Positions 17,086 through 26,876 of a stretch of 42,956 bases of DNA are shown here, one piece after another. Where the stretch lies: the NCBI GenBank assembly GCA_905235655.1, contig CAJOMA010000014.1, positions 1 through 42,956 on the forward strand. The letters are read 5' to 3'. Source of the DNA: an uncultured Oscillospiraceae bacterium (GTDB taxonomy: Bacteria; Bacillota; Clostridia; Oscillospirales; Oscillospiraceae). Made by a program: the position numbers and the translations under genes. Within the stretch, counting starts at the first letter, position 1; each line of letters opens with the position of its first letter. Below the pieces are notes generated by a model, which worked only from the letters and a program-made list of their open reading frames with translations, ran no database searches and was not told the origin of the DNA.

Positions 17086-17649
17086 TTACGTTATTTCTGC
17101 AAGGCGGTTGTTGAGCTTGCTGTAGATGCGCCGCACAAACCACGGCTCGGTGGAGGCGTTCAGCGCTTCTTCCGGCGTGAACCACTTGACCCCTGAGTTT
17201 TCGTCTTCGCAGATACGGAGCGGCTCGGTATCGTCCGCCTCCAGAAGATAGGTCACGTTCAGGTGCAGGTGGCTCGACACGTATTCCCCGCGCTTTTCAT
17301 GACCGTCCACGGTCAGGCATTCCAGAGAGGCGATCTTCCCGTCGATCGGTCTGACGTTCGAAATACCCGTTTCCTCGCGGCATTCCTTCATGGCGACCAG
17401 CAACAAATCGCGCTCGCCGTCCGCGTGTCCGCCGCACCACGCCCACGAATCGTATATCTTATGATAGACCATTAGGACTTTCGTTCTGTCCGGATTCGTC
17501 ACCCACGCCGACGCGGTGAAATGCGCGACCGGATCAGCACGCGAGAACACGTCGTCATGGCTGTCAATATAGGAGAGGATCAGCGCTTTATCCCGCGCCT
17601 CCTGCGCGTTGCACGGCTGATACGCCGCAATATCTTCCCGAATCGCCAT
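17086..17649 (-). CDS. NUDIX hydrolase
   Basis: Nudix box GGHADGERDLLLVAMKECREETGI; GGAGGCGATCCG RBS before ATG at 17649. Confidence 0.88.
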   Translation of the reverse strand: MAIREDIAAYQPCNAQEARDKALILSYIDSHDDVFSRADPVAHFTASAWVTNPDRTKVLMVYHKIYDSWAWCGGHADGERDLLLVAMKECREETGISNVRPIDGKIASLECLTVDGHEKRGEYVSSHLHLNVTYLLEADDTEPLRICEDENSGVKWFTPEEALNASTEPWFVRRIYSKLNNRLAEIT

Positions 17650-17726
17650 CGGATCGCCTCCTGCTCGAAATTTGATCCCATTATAGTCCAAAACCGCTGA
17701 AAACGCAAGGTTATTATCATTTTTCC

Positions 17727-17755
17727 TTGACATTGGGTATTTATTGGAATATGAT
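17727..17755 (+). promoter_or_regulatory. Sigma-A promoter of glnA
   Basis: TTGACA (17727-17732) - 17 nt - TATGAT (17750-17755). Confidence 0.7.
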
Positions 17756-17787
17756 ATGAATTAGCCAAAATCTAAGGAGGACGCAGT

Positions 17788-19218
17788 ATGGCAAAAACCT
17801 TAAAGGATATTTTGAAGCTCTGCGAAGAAAAGCAGATTCGTATCGTTGATTTCAAAATGACGGACATCGACGGCAGATGGCGTCACCTGAGCATCCCCGT
17901 TGAGCGTCTCAACGAAGACACCATGACCTACGGCATCGGCTTTGACGGCTCCAACTATGGCTACGCGCCTGTGGAGAGCAGCGATATGGTCTTCGTGCCC
18001 GATCTGGACAGCGCAGTCGTGGATAACTTCGCGCGCATCCCCACCCTCTCAATGATCGGCGACGTCATGGTCATCGACCGTCCGGCGAACCGTCCGTTCG
18101 ACCAGTATCCGAGAAACGTCGCAAAGCGCGCCATCGCCTATATGCAGGAGAAGGACATCGCCGATCAGATGATCGTCGGTCCGGAGTATGAATTCTATGT
18201 CTTTGACGGCGTGCATTTCGACACGCAGCCCGAGAACACCGGCTACTGCATCGACGCAAGACAGGCCGAGTGGAACGGCGCGGAAGACGACAACAACAAC
18301 GGCTATATCATCCAGCACAAGGCCGGCTACCATGCCTGCCTGCCGCAGGACATCAATAACGACCTGCGCAGCAAGATCTGCCTGATGCTCGAAGATTGGG
18401 GCGTGAAGGTCAAGTATCATCATCACGAGGTCGGCGGCTGCGGTCAGCTCGAGGTCGAGGTCGAGCTCGGCGACATGGTCGCTCTCGCGGACGGCACGAT
18501 GACCGCGAAGTACGTCATCAAGAACGCCGCTGCCGAGGAAGGCAGAACGGCGACCTTCATGCCGAAGCCCGTCGCCGGCGAGGCCGGCAGCGGCATGCAT
18601 GTGCACATGCAGCTGTTCAAGAACGGTGAGCCGCTGTTCTACGACGAGAAGGGTTATGCCCAGCTCAGCGAAACCGCGATGCACTTCATCGGCGGTTTGC
18701 TGACGCACGCGGCTTCCATCTGCGCGATCACCAACCCCTCCACCAACTCCTACAAGCGTCTGATCCCCGGCTACGAAGCTCCGGTCACCATCGGCTACGC
18801 CATGGCGAACCGCAGCGCGGTCATCCGCATTCCCGCTTACGCCAAGGCGCCGAAGAACAAGCGCTTTGAGCTGCGCAACCCGGACGCGACCTGCAACCCG
18901 TACTACGCCTACGCAGCGATCCTGATGGCTGGTTTGGATGGCATTGAGAAGAAGATCGACCCGCATGCACAGGGCTGGGGACCGTACGACTGCAACCTGT
19001 TCGATCTTCCCGAAGAAGAGAAGGCAAAGCTCGGCGGTCTGCCCAAGACCCTCGACGAAGCGCTGGACGCTTTGGAGAAGGATCACGACTACCTGACCAA
19101 GGGCGGCGTGTTCCCGGAGCGTCTGATCGAGATCATGATCGAAAAGCGCCGCAAGGAAGCCGGGAAGATTTCCCGCATCCCCCACCCGGCGGAATTTGCC
19201 ATGTACTACGATCTGTAA
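17788..19218 (+). CDS. glnA: Glutamine synthetase type I
   Basis: VDFKMTDIDGRWRHLSIP, GYCIDARQAEWNG, KYHHHEVGGCGQLEVEVE, NPSTNSYKRLIPGYEAPV, NKRFELRNPDATCNPYYAYAAILMAGLDG. Confidence 0.96.
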   Translation: MAKTLKDILKLCEEKQIRIVDFKMTDIDGRWRHLSIPVERLNEDTMTYGIGFDGSNYGYAPVESSDMVFVPDLDSAVVDNFARIPTLSMIGDVMVIDRPANRPFDQYPRNVAKRAIAYMQEKDIADQMIVGPEYEFYVFDGVHFDTQPENTGYCIDARQAEWNGAEDDNNNGYIIQHKAGYHACLPQDINNDLRSKICLMLEDWGVKVKYHHHEVGGCGQLEVEVELGDMVALADGTMTAKYVIKNAAAEEGRTATFMPKPVAGEAGSGMHVHMQLFKNGEPLFYDEKGYAQLSETAMHFIGGLLTHAASICAITNPSTNSYKRLIPGYEAPVTIGYAMANRSAVIRIPAYAKAPKNKRFELRNPDATCNPYYAYAAILMAGLDGIEKKIDPHAQGWGPYDCNLFDLPEEEKAKLGGLPKTLDEALDALEKDHDYLTKGGVFPERLIEIMIEKRRKEAGKISRIPHPAEFAMYYDL

Positions 19219-19225
19219 TGCATAC

Positions 19226-19264
19226 GAAAAACGGCTGTTGTCCATCGACAACAGCCGTTTTTTC
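19226..19264. terminator. Terminator hairpin between convergent glnA and DUF362 genes
   Basis: GAAAAACGGCTGTTGT-ccatcg-ACAACAGCCGTTTTTTC. Confidence 0.8.
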
Positions 19265-20411
19265 ATCTGTTCAATATTCTTGCCGGGAGCGGGCGGTGGA
19301 CTTTCATCGCGCCCTTCGGGCAGAACTCCTGGCAGCAGAAGCAGCGGATGCACTTCTGATAGTCCACATGCGCCTTCTTCTCCTGTATGGCGATTGCCTT
19401 CGCGGGGCACATATTCGCGCACAGACCGCAGCCGACGCATTCCGTCTTTTTGAGCTTCGGAGAAGACCGCAGCGCTTTCTTTGCGATCTTGCCGAAGAGC
19501 TCGCCCGCTTTCCCGGGAAATACCGTTTCAAAGTGCATACCCCTGCCGCGCTCAATGCGCTCGAAATCGGGAATTACGAAATCGTCCGCATTGCCAAACG
19601 TTTCGACCTCCTCCGCGTTCTCCGTCACGAGACCGTAATTCGCAGCGGCGCGAAGGGTCGGCACGACCATTGGATCGAGCCCGATCAGCTTGGCGCAGAT
19701 CATGTCGAGCTTGTGGCAGTTCGTGCCCGCAAGCAGCGCGCCCATTTTGCGCGGCGTGCCGGCGGTCGGACCGTTGCCCTCCATGGCAAGCACCGCGTCG
19801 ACAATGTAGTAATGCGGCTTGAAATAGTCGTTCAGATCAATCAGCATCCCCGCGAAATCCAGCGGCTCCGGAAAACGGAAATGGTATTCCGGCTTCATCG
19901 TTCCCGGGATCACGCCAAACATGTTCTTTGTCGCCGCCGACAGGCACATCATGCCATGGCTTTTCAGCTTGCAGAAGCTGATGATTGCGTCCGCCTCGTC
20001 CAGCCACGCGGTATAGGTGAAGGTCTTTGCAGAATGTGCCTCGGGGTAGACCGCGCTTTTCTGCTCAAAATTGTGATTGAGCGCGCCGCCCGCCTCCTCC
20101 ACGGCGTGCAGACCGGTGGCAGAATAGACGCGGTTGAGGACGGCTGCGTTAAACAGATTTCCCGGGCTGTCGCCTACGACGACCTTCGCGCCGCGCTGAA
20201 CCAACTGCTCCGTCAGCGCGGCAAGGAGCGCCGGATGCGTCGTCGCCGCCGTTTCCGGCTTCATCGCCGCGACGAGATTCGCCTTGATTGCGATCTTCAT
20301 CCCCGGGCGCACCCAGTTAAGCCCGCCGAACGGCGCAAGCGCCTCCTCCAGTGCCAGCAAACAACGCTCTCTTTGATAGTCCTCACAACGGACGATTGAA
20401 ACCTCCGGCAT
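19263..20411 (-). CDS. DUF362 domain protein with C-terminal 2x[4Fe-4S] ferredoxin domain
   Basis: MPEVSIVRCEDYQRE...GDSPGNLFN...KLKSHGMMCLSAATKNMFGVIPG...ECVGCGLCANMCPAKAIAI...KCIRCFCCQEFCPKGAM. Confidence 0.92.
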   Translation of the reverse strand: MPEVSIVRCEDYQRERCLLALEEALAPFGGLNWVRPGMKIAIKANLVAAMKPETAATTHPALLAALTEQLVQRGAKVVVGDSPGNLFNAAVLNRVYSATGLHAVEEAGGALNHNFEQKSAVYPEAHSAKTFTYTAWLDEADAIISFCKLKSHGMMCLSAATKNMFGVIPGTMKPEYHFRFPEPLDFAGMLIDLNDYFKPHYYIVDAVLAMEGNGPTAGTPRKMGALLAGTNCHKLDMICAKLIGLDPMVVPTLRAAANYGLVTENAEEVETFGNADDFVIPDFERIERGRGMHFETVFPGKAGELFGKIAKKALRSSPKLKKTECVGCGLCANMCPAKAIAIQEKKAHVDYQKCIRCFCCQEFCPKGAMKVHRPLPARILNR

Positions 20412-20543
20412 TCCCTCACCTCCTTTTTTCATATCATACCACACTTTATTCAAAAGTCAAATGTGCAGATGTCCTGTTTTCCGTGCAGATTGCTCAAAAA
20501 AGCTGTCTAAGATTTGGCGATTTCGGCAAGGGAAAAACCGTTG

Positions 20544-20572
20544 CATTTTCTCGGGAATAACAATATAATTAT
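20544..20572 (+). promoter_or_regulatory. Sigma-A promoter upstream of ssnA leader
   Basis: TTGCAT - 17 nt - TATAAT, then ~140 nt leader before the ssnA start codon. Confidence 0.65.
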
Positions 20573-20584
20573 AGTGTAATTGAA

Positions 20585-20700
20585 GATTGATAGCTGTAAC
20601 GAAGTGCTGCGCGCACGGGCTGACACTATCACTCAGGGGTTACTTGAGTGGAGATGCGGAAGGGTTCCGTGTCCCCATTTTTTGTTTCTGCGGATTATTA
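20585..20700 (+). promoter_or_regulatory. Candidate structured 5' leader / attenuator of ssnA
   Basis: Hairpins GTGC-tgcgc-GCAC (20604-20616), CACTCA-ggggttact-TGAGTG (20630-20650), CGGAA-ggg-TTCCG (20657-20669); loop GGGG complementary to CCCC (20673-20676) just before ATTTTTTG. Confidence 0.45.
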
Positions 20701-20716
20701 TACAGGAGGTCATTCT

Positions 20717-22075
20717 ATGTACATTCTTGCAAACGGCAAACTCATTACGAGAAGCGAGACGCTCCCCTTCCTGCCCGACGGCGGCGTCGTCATTGACGGC
20801 ACAAAGATCAAGGAAGTCGGCAAGACCGCCGACCTGAAGGCAAAATATCCCGACGCGGAATTCATCGACGCAAAGGGCGGCGTGATCATGCCCGCGCTCA
20901 TCAATGCGCACACGCACATCTATTCTGCGCTGGCGCGCGGTCTTTCCATCAAGAGCAACAACGCTGACAACTTCTATGACGTTTTGGACAAGCAGTGGTG
21001 GGCGATTGACCGCAAACTGTATTTGAGCGGCACGAGAGCCTCCGCGGACGCCCTGTACATCGACTGCATCAAGCAGGGCGTCACGACCATTTTCGACCAC
21101 CACGCCTCCTACGGCGAAATCCCCGGCAGCCTTCATGAGATCGCGGAGTCCGCGAAGAAGTTCGGCATCCGTTCCTGCCTGTGCTATGAGGTCTCCGACC
21201 GTGACGGCGAGGAAAAGTGCCTGCAGGGCATCAAGGAAAACGCCGATTTCATCTCCGAATGCGCCGCGCGCAAGGACCCGATGCTCGCCGCCATGTTCGG
21301 CGGTCACGCGCTGTTCACGATTTCCGACAAGACCTTTGAGCGCATGGTCGAAGCGAACAACGGTCGTACCGGCTACCACATCCACGTCTCCGAGGGCTGG
21401 AACGACGTCTACGACTCCATCCAGAACTACGGCTGCCGTCCGGTCGAGCGTCTTTACAAGCACGGTATTCTCGGCGAAAAGACCATCCTCGGTCACTGCA
21501 TCCATGTCACGGATAAGGAGATCGACCTGATTCGCAAGACCAATACCATGGTCGTCAACAACCCCGAGTCCAACATGGGCAACGCCGTCGGCACCTGTCC
21601 CGTCCTGCCGCTGTACAAAAACGGCATCCTGCTCGGTCTGGGCACCGACGCCTACACCAACGACATGCTCGAATCCATCAAGGTCGCGTTGTGCGCGCAG
21701 CGTCAGAACGCAGAGCTGCCGAATGTCGGCTGGTGCGAGGTCACGGACATGCTCTTCAAGAACAATGCGAAGATCGGCGCGAAGTACTTCCCCGACAAGC
21801 TCGGCGTTCTGGAGCCCGGCGCAGCCGCCGACGTGATCGTTATGGACTACAAGCCGTTCACCCCGTTCTCGAGCGCCAACATCGATGGTCACATGATCTT
21901 CGGCATGACCGGCAGACAGTGCCAGACTACGATCGCAAACGGCAAGCTGCTGATGAAGGATCGCGAGCTGATCGGCATTGACGAGGAAGCAGAAAACGCC
22001 CACATCCTCGAGGAAGCCAAGAAGCTCTGGGGCGATTTGAACGAGTGCAAGTACGACCAATTCGGCGAGATCTAA
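20717..22075 (+). CDS. ssnA: SsnA-type putative aminohydrolase
   Basis: Amidohydrolase motifs GGVIMPALINAHTHIYSALARGL, GYHIHVSEGWNDV, GHCIHVTDKEIDLI, LGTDAYTNDMLESIK; linked to ygfK. Confidence 0.9.
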   Translation: MYILANGKLITRSETLPFLPDGGVVIDGTKIKEVGKTADLKAKYPDAEFIDAKGGVIMPALINAHTHIYSALARGLSIKSNNADNFYDVLDKQWWAIDRKLYLSGTRASADALYIDCIKQGVTTIFDHHASYGEIPGSLHEIAESAKKFGIRSCLCYEVSDRDGEEKCLQGIKENADFISECAARKDPMLAAMFGGHALFTISDKTFERMVEANNGRTGYHIHVSEGWNDVYDSIQNYGCRPVERLYKHGILGEKTILGHCIHVTDKEIDLIRKTNTMVVNNPESNMGNAVGTCPVLPLYKNGILLGLGTDAYTNDMLESIKVALCAQRQNAELPNVGWCEVTDMLFKNNAKIGAKYFPDKLGVLEPGAAADVIVMDYKPFTPFSSANIDGHMIFGMTGRQCQTTIANGKLLMKDRELIGIDEEAENAHILEEAKKLWGDLNECKYDQFGEI

Positions 22076-22091
22076 TCGGTGAATCTTCTTT

Positions 22092-22577
22092 ATGAATCGT
22101 ATTGATAATCGTAAAAAAGCCGCAAAATGGATTCTGCTGATCCTGCTTGTCTACTGTCTGGTCATCACGGTACTGACCTATCTGCTGCCGGTTAATCACA
22201 CCCTTGCATTTCTCTCTCCGTTTACCGTCCTTGCGGTCTATTTGGAGCAATGGGCGGAGGAATCGACGGCAATCCTTATCATTTCCCGTGTGATCGTCTG
22301 GCTGCTGGCGGTACTGCCTTTGATCGGTTGGCTGCTCCTTAGCAAGTCCGTTGCCTTCGGCAAGCCGCTGATCATCGTGCCGTACTGTCTGCTGCTTGCC
22401 ATGAATATATGGATCACTCTGAGTCATCTGATCACCGGTCTCGGCATCAAAAACTCAGTAAATATGGGCCCCACCCTGCAATATGTCAGTATTACCCTGC
22501 GGCTGTTCGCTGTCAGCCTCGTGATCAGCGTCGCAGTTCTGGCTGCCACCTGCATTTGGCAGCCGAAAAGAAATTAA
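22092..22577 (+). CDS. Hypothetical membrane protein (about 4 TM segments)
   Basis: WILLILLVYCLVITVLTYLLPV, IISRVIVWLLAVLPLIGWLLL, PLIIVPYCLLLAMNIWI, LRLFAVSLVISVAVLAATCIW; between ssnA and ygfK on the same strand. Confidence 0.7.
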   Translation: MNRIDNRKKAAKWILLILLVYCLVITVLTYLLPVNHTLAFLSPFTVLAVYLEQWAEESTAILIISRVIVWLLAVLPLIGWLLLSKSVAFGKPLIIVPYCLLLAMNIWITLSHLITGLGIKNSVNMGPTLQYVSITLRLFAVSLVISVAVLAATCIWQPKRN

Positions 22578-22591
22578 CGGAGGAATCAACT

Positions 22592-25540
22592 ATGTCTGAA
22601 AGAATGTATCCCATTCCCTTCAAATCCCTGATGAAGTGGATCGTCACCGAATACGCCCGCGAAGGCGAGATTTTCGGCATCCATGCGCCCTATCTTGCAA
22701 AGGGCAAGACTCTGCCGATCTTCGGCGAGAAGATCGAGACCCCGTTCGGTCCCGCCGCGGGTCCGAACAGCCAGCTCGCGCAGAATATCATCGCCTCCTA
22801 CATGGCGGGCGCGCGCTTCTTTGAGGTCAAGACCGTGCAGAAGATGGACGGTGAAGACCTCGCCCGCTGCGTGCCGCGTCCCTGCATTCTCGCGGACGAC
22901 GAGGGCTATAATCAGGAGTGGTCCACGGAGCTGACCGTCCCGCAGGCGCAGGACGAGTACATCAAGGCTTGGTGCGCGCTGAAGGTGCTATCCAAGGTCT
23001 ACGGCTTCGGCGATCCCGACGGCTTCGTCTTCAACATGTCCGTTGGCTACGACCTCGAAGGCATCAAGGGCGAGAAAGTCAACACCTATATCGAGAACAT
23101 GAAGGACGCCTCTGCCACGCCGCAGTTTGCCGAGTGCAAGGAAGTCCTGAAGGAGTTCTTCCCGGAGGAAGTGGAGCTGATCGACGGCATTTCCCCGCGT
23201 ATTTCCCGCTCCATTACCCTCTCCACCCTGCACGGCTGCCCACCCGATGAGATCGAGCGCATTGCGACCTACCTCATCAGCGAGAAGAAGGTCAATACCT
23301 TCGTCAAATGCAACCCGACCATCCTCGGCTACAAGACCGCCCGCGGCATTCTCGACTCCATGGGCTACGACTACATTGTCTTCGACGAGCACCACTTCAA
23401 CGAAGATCTCCAGTGGGCGGACGCCGTTCCGATGTTCGAGCGTCTGCAGGCGCTGGCGGACAAGACCGGCGTGGAATTCGGTCTGAAGCTGTCCAACACC
23501 TTCCCCGTCGACACCACGCGCGGCGAGCTGCCCGGCAGCGAAATGTACATGTCCGGCCGCAGCCTCTTCCCGCTGACGATCGAGATGTGCAACCGCATTT
23601 CCAAACAGTTCAAAGGCAAGATGCGTCTGTCCTTCGCGGGCGGGGCGGAGTTCTTCAACTGCGACAAGCTCTTTGCGGCAGGCATCTGGCCGATCACCGT
23701 CGCGACGACCATCCTCAAGCCCGGCGGGTACAACCGTCTGAAGCAGATGTGCGAGAAGGTCGAAAACATGCCCTTCAAGGCGTTCTCCGGCACCGATTCC
23801 GCCGCAATTGAGACGCTGAGCATCGACAGCCATACGAACTACCACCATCTCAAGCCCATCAAGCCGATCCCCGCGCGCAAGAATGAGGAGCGCGTGCCCT
23901 GGATGGACTGCTTCATGGCTCCCTGCAAGGGCGGCTGCCCCATCGCGCAGGATATTCCCGAATACATCGAACTGTGCAGAAAGGGTCTGTACGGACCGGC
24001 GCTCAAGCTCATCACGGAGAAGAACGCACTGCCGTTTATCACCGGCACGATCTGCGCGCACCGCTGCCAGAACAAGTGCACCCGCAACTTCTACGACGAA
24101 TCCGTGCAGATCCGCGACACCAAGCTCTTAGCGGCGCAGCACGGCTACGGCGCGCTGATGGCGTCCATTGAGAAACCCGCCAAGGTCGAGGGCAAAAAGG
24201 TCGCTATCGTCGGCGGCGGTCCGACCGGTATCGCCGCGGCATACTTCCTCGGCAGAGCCGGCGTGGAAACCACGATCTTTGAGCGCGAGAACAGCCTCGG
24301 CGGCGTTCCCCGCCACGTCATCCCCGCCTTCCGTATCACGGATGAAGCGATCGACAAGGACGTCGCCCTGATGCAGAAGTACGACGTCGAGGTCAAGCTC
24401 GGCGCGCCCGCTCCCTCCGTTAAGGAGCTCAAGGCGATGGGCTACACCCATATCCTCATGGCAGCCGGCGCATGGAAAGCCGGTCAGTTGGATATCGAAG
24501 GCAACGTTGTCGGCGTTATCGGCTGGATGAAGGACATGAAGAAGGAAGTCAAGCCCTGCCTGTCCGGTTCCGTTGTCGTGGTCGGCGCGGGCAACACCGC
24601 GATGGACGCCGCCCGCGTCGCCAAGCGCATGGGCGCGGATTCCACCATTGTCTACCGCCGCACGAAGAAATACATGCCCGCCGACGAGCACGAGCTAAAG
24701 CTCGCCATCGAAGACGGCGTGAAGTTTGTCGAGCTCGCCGCGCCAGTCAAGCAGGCGGACGGCAAGCTGACGCTGGAGAAGATGGTTCTCGGTGAGCCGG
24801 ACGCCTCCGGCCGCCGCTCCCCCGTTCCCACCGGCGAACTCTTCGAGATTCCCTGTGATCTCGTCGTCTCCGCGGTCGGTGAAAAGGTCGACGCAGAGCT
24901 CATGGCAGCCAACGGCATCGAGATGGGCCGCAAGGGTCCGGACTTCCAGACCAATATCGAAGGCGTCTATGCCGCAGGCGACTGCCACCGCGGCCCTGCA
25001 ACCGTGGTCGAGGGCATTGCCGACGCCGCGAAGTTCGCCGAGATCGTGATCGGCGCAAAGCACGAGTACGAGATACCCGATCAGGCATACGTCACCAAGG
25101 CGGACGCCATCAAGAAGAAGGGCGTTCTCAGAATGAGCAAGGACGCCTGCTGCGGCGAAGGCAGCCGCTGCTTGGATTGCAACACTGTCTGCGAAAACTG
25201 CGCAGACTCCTGCCCGAACCGTGCGAACGTCGTCGTCAAGCTGGCGGACGGCAGACATGAAATCCTGCATATCGACAAGATGTGCAACGAGTGCGGCAAC
25301 TGCACGCACTTCTGCCCGTACGCCTCCGAGCCGTGCCACGACAAGTTCACGCTGTTCCAGACGGAAAAGGACATGGACGATTCTACGAACTTCGGCTTCC
25401 TCTTCCGCGAGGACGGCAAGGTCCGCGTCCGTCTGGCGACGGAGATGATCGTCGACCTCGACCAGCCGAACGACCTGCCCAAGGACATCGAGCTGTTCAT
25501 CCTCACCGTCCGCAGCAAGTACAGCTACCTGTACAAGTAA
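22592..25540 (+). CDS. ygfK: YgfK-type putative selenate reductase / FAD and Fe-S oxidoreductase
   Basis: MSERMYPIPFKSLMKWIVTEY, FGPAAGPNSQLAQNI, KKVAIVGGGPTGIAAAYFLGRAG, VVVGAGNTAMDAARVAKRMG, C-terminal CNECGNCTHFCPYASEP; Fe-S Cys clusters. Confidence 0.92.
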   Translation: MSERMYPIPFKSLMKWIVTEYAREGEIFGIHAPYLAKGKTLPIFGEKIETPFGPAAGPNSQLAQNIIASYMAGARFFEVKTVQKMDGEDLARCVPRPCILADDEGYNQEWSTELTVPQAQDEYIKAWCALKVLSKVYGFGDPDGFVFNMSVGYDLEGIKGEKVNTYIENMKDASATPQFAECKEVLKEFFPEEVELIDGISPRISRSITLSTLHGCPPDEIERIATYLISEKKVNTFVKCNPTILGYKTARGILDSMGYDYIVFDEHHFNEDLQWADAVPMFERLQALADKTGVEFGLKLSNTFPVDTTRGELPGSEMYMSGRSLFPLTIEMCNRISKQFKGKMRLSFAGGAEFFNCDKLFAAGIWPITVATTILKPGGYNRLKQMCEKVENMPFKAFSGTDSAAIETLSIDSHTNYHHLKPIKPIPARKNEERVPWMDCFMAPCKGGCPIAQDIPEYIELCRKGLYGPALKLITEKNALPFITGTICAHRCQNKCTRNFYDESVQIRDTKLLAAQHGYGALMASIEKPAKVEGKKVAIVGGGPTGIAAAYFLGRAGVETTIFERENSLGGVPRHVIPAFRITDEAIDKDVALMQKYDVEVKLGAPAPSVKELKAMGYTHILMAAGAWKAGQLDIEGNVVGVIGWMKDMKKEVKPCLSGSVVVVGAGNTAMDAARVAKRMGADSTIVYRRTKKYMPADEHELKLAIEDGVKFVELAAPVKQADGKLTLEKMVLGEPDASGRRSPVPTGELFEIPCDLVVSAVGEKVDAELMAANGIEMGRKGPDFQTNIEGVYAAGDCHRGPATVVEGIADAAKFAEIVIGAKHEYEIPDQAYVTKADAIKKKGVLRMSKDACCGEGSRCLDCNTVCENCADSCPNRANVVVKLADGRHEILHIDKMCNECGNCTHFCPYASEPCHDKFTLFQTEKDMDDSTNFGFLFREDGKVRVRLATEMIVDLDQPNDLPKDIELFILTVRSKYSYLYK

Positions 25541-25554
25541 TCCCAAACCGCACA

Positions 25555-25584
25555 TGCGGCGCCCGTTACGGGCGCCGCTTTTTG
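25555..25584 (+). terminator. Rho-independent terminator of ygfK
   Basis: GCGGCGCCCG-tta-CGGGCGCCGCTTTTT. Confidence 0.85.
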
Positions 25585-25600
25585 ATCTGTCCGTTGCTTA

Positions 25601-25786
25601 CATCATTGCGAGCCTGCGTCAGCAGGCGTGGCAATCCGTCCGTGGCAGTTTTGTATCTGTAACGAATCACGGAAAGAAGCTCCGTGATTGCATGCACAAA
25701 GCGGCACGTTTTTCGTATCACGAGGAGATGCCCCACATCGGGACGCACAGATTGCCACGACCTCCTTCTCGATCTCGCAATGACAA
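25601..25786. repeat. MITE-like element, copy B (~186 bp)
   Basis: Left TCATTGCGAGCCTGC-gtca-GCAGGCGTGGCAATCCGTCCGT; right GCACAGATTGCCACGACCTCCTTCTCGATCTCGCAATGACAAG; interior shares TTCGTATCACG with copy A. Confidence 0.8.
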
Positions 25787-25918
25787 GCTTGTTTCTGCTT
25801 TCTTCTATTGTGAATTGTTTGCTTTGCCCTTTTTGAACGTATCTTTTTGAAAAAGCGGAACTCTATCAGGATTCTATCGTCTAATGCTCAGATACAAATC
25901 CAAATCGGAGGGACTGCA

Positions 25919-26815
25919 ATGAAAAAGCTACTTGCTGTTGTATTGTTTTTTGCGCTCATATTCTCGTTTGCAGCGTGTAAAAAGGACGCTGCATACGGAA
26001 AAGAAACAGAACTGCAAAACGCGCTCAAGGACTATTCGCAAGTGATCGAGCAGGAGCTGCCGGATGATCTGCGCTTAAAGGTATATTATTTGGATACAAG
26101 CATTCTTACGCGCGCTCCGTTGACAGTGGACAATTTGATCCACTTCTCTGGAGTAAACGAGATCGTCATTGACTGCGAGCATTTGAAAGAGCACACAGAT
26201 CTGCTCCGTCAGATCAACACTGATCGTCTGACTCCGGTTGCGGAACCATCGAATTTGCATGCGCGACTGTGTTATATCTTTGAAACTGACAGTGCAGGAG
26301 AGCTATTGGTCGTTGCGTTCGGCGGCGAGAACAGCAGCGTTTTCGTGAATGGCGTCGAGGTCGCGTTTGACGATATCTTTTGTGACGTCATAAAGCCGTT
26401 CGTATCAGAAGATGTAATGAATGACTTGGAATATATTTATAACGAAAAAATCAAGTTAAATGACACGCCGGAAGAGTCGACGGAAACGCAAAGCAATCTC
26501 CAAGCCAATGATTTGCCACAGATCGAAACAAGTACGATCTCCGAAGAGTATTATTGGGAAGATATCGATACGGCGATCCACCGCGATTGCGTAATGAACG
26601 CTGAAACAGCAGTATCAATTTCAGACTGTATCCTCAGTCAGTATCAGGCGGAAGGTTATTATGTCGGTTATGTTCCGCAGCGGGTCGAGTTTCAGGCTGA
26701 TCCCGGCATTTGGGTCGTGTCATATTGGGAAAACGAAACTATACCCCAAGCGACTTTCAGTATTGCAATTCGCAAGGATACCGCCGAAGTCCTTCGGATG
26801 TGGATCGGCGAGTGA
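25919..26815 (+). CDS. Hypothetical lipoprotein
   Basis: ATG at 25919 after GGAGG: MKKLLAVVLFFALIFSFAACKKDAAYGKETELQNALKDYSQ..., lipobox FAAC; AT-richer than flanking genes. Confidence 0.75.
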   Translation: MKKLLAVVLFFALIFSFAACKKDAAYGKETELQNALKDYSQVIEQELPDDLRLKVYYLDTSILTRAPLTVDNLIHFSGVNEIVIDCEHLKEHTDLLRQINTDRLTPVAEPSNLHARLCYIFETDSAGELLVVAFGGENSSVFVNGVEVAFDDIFCDVIKPFVSEDVMNDLEYIYNEKIKLNDTPEESTETQSNLQANDLPQIETSTISEEYYWEDIDTAIHRDCVMNAETAVSISDCILSQYQAEGYYVGYVPQRVEFQADPGIWVVSYWENETIPQATFSIAIRKDTAEVLRMWIGE

Positions 26816-26876
26816 GTGCGGCGTCTTGTTTATCCCGGCGAGGCTATAAAGATACTGTAATTTGGAGGTTTTTACA

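Noticed and set aside
18049-19440. 463-aa minus-strand ORF opposite glnA
   Set aside because: Shadow ORF; same codon-mirror composition, no RBS or domain evidence.
19218-20399. 393-aa plus-strand ORF opposite the DUF362 gene
   Set aside because: Mirror frame of a clear ferredoxin-DUF362 CDS; no domain motifs.
20585-20700. Known purine, guanidine (ykkC), THF or MoCo riboswitch
   Set aside because: Only a short AGGGTTCCG resemblance to ykkC; the other conserved blocks of these riboswitches are not present by eye.
20633-22060. 475-aa minus-strand ORF opposite ssnA
   Set aside because: Shadow ORF, composition typical of antisense frames.
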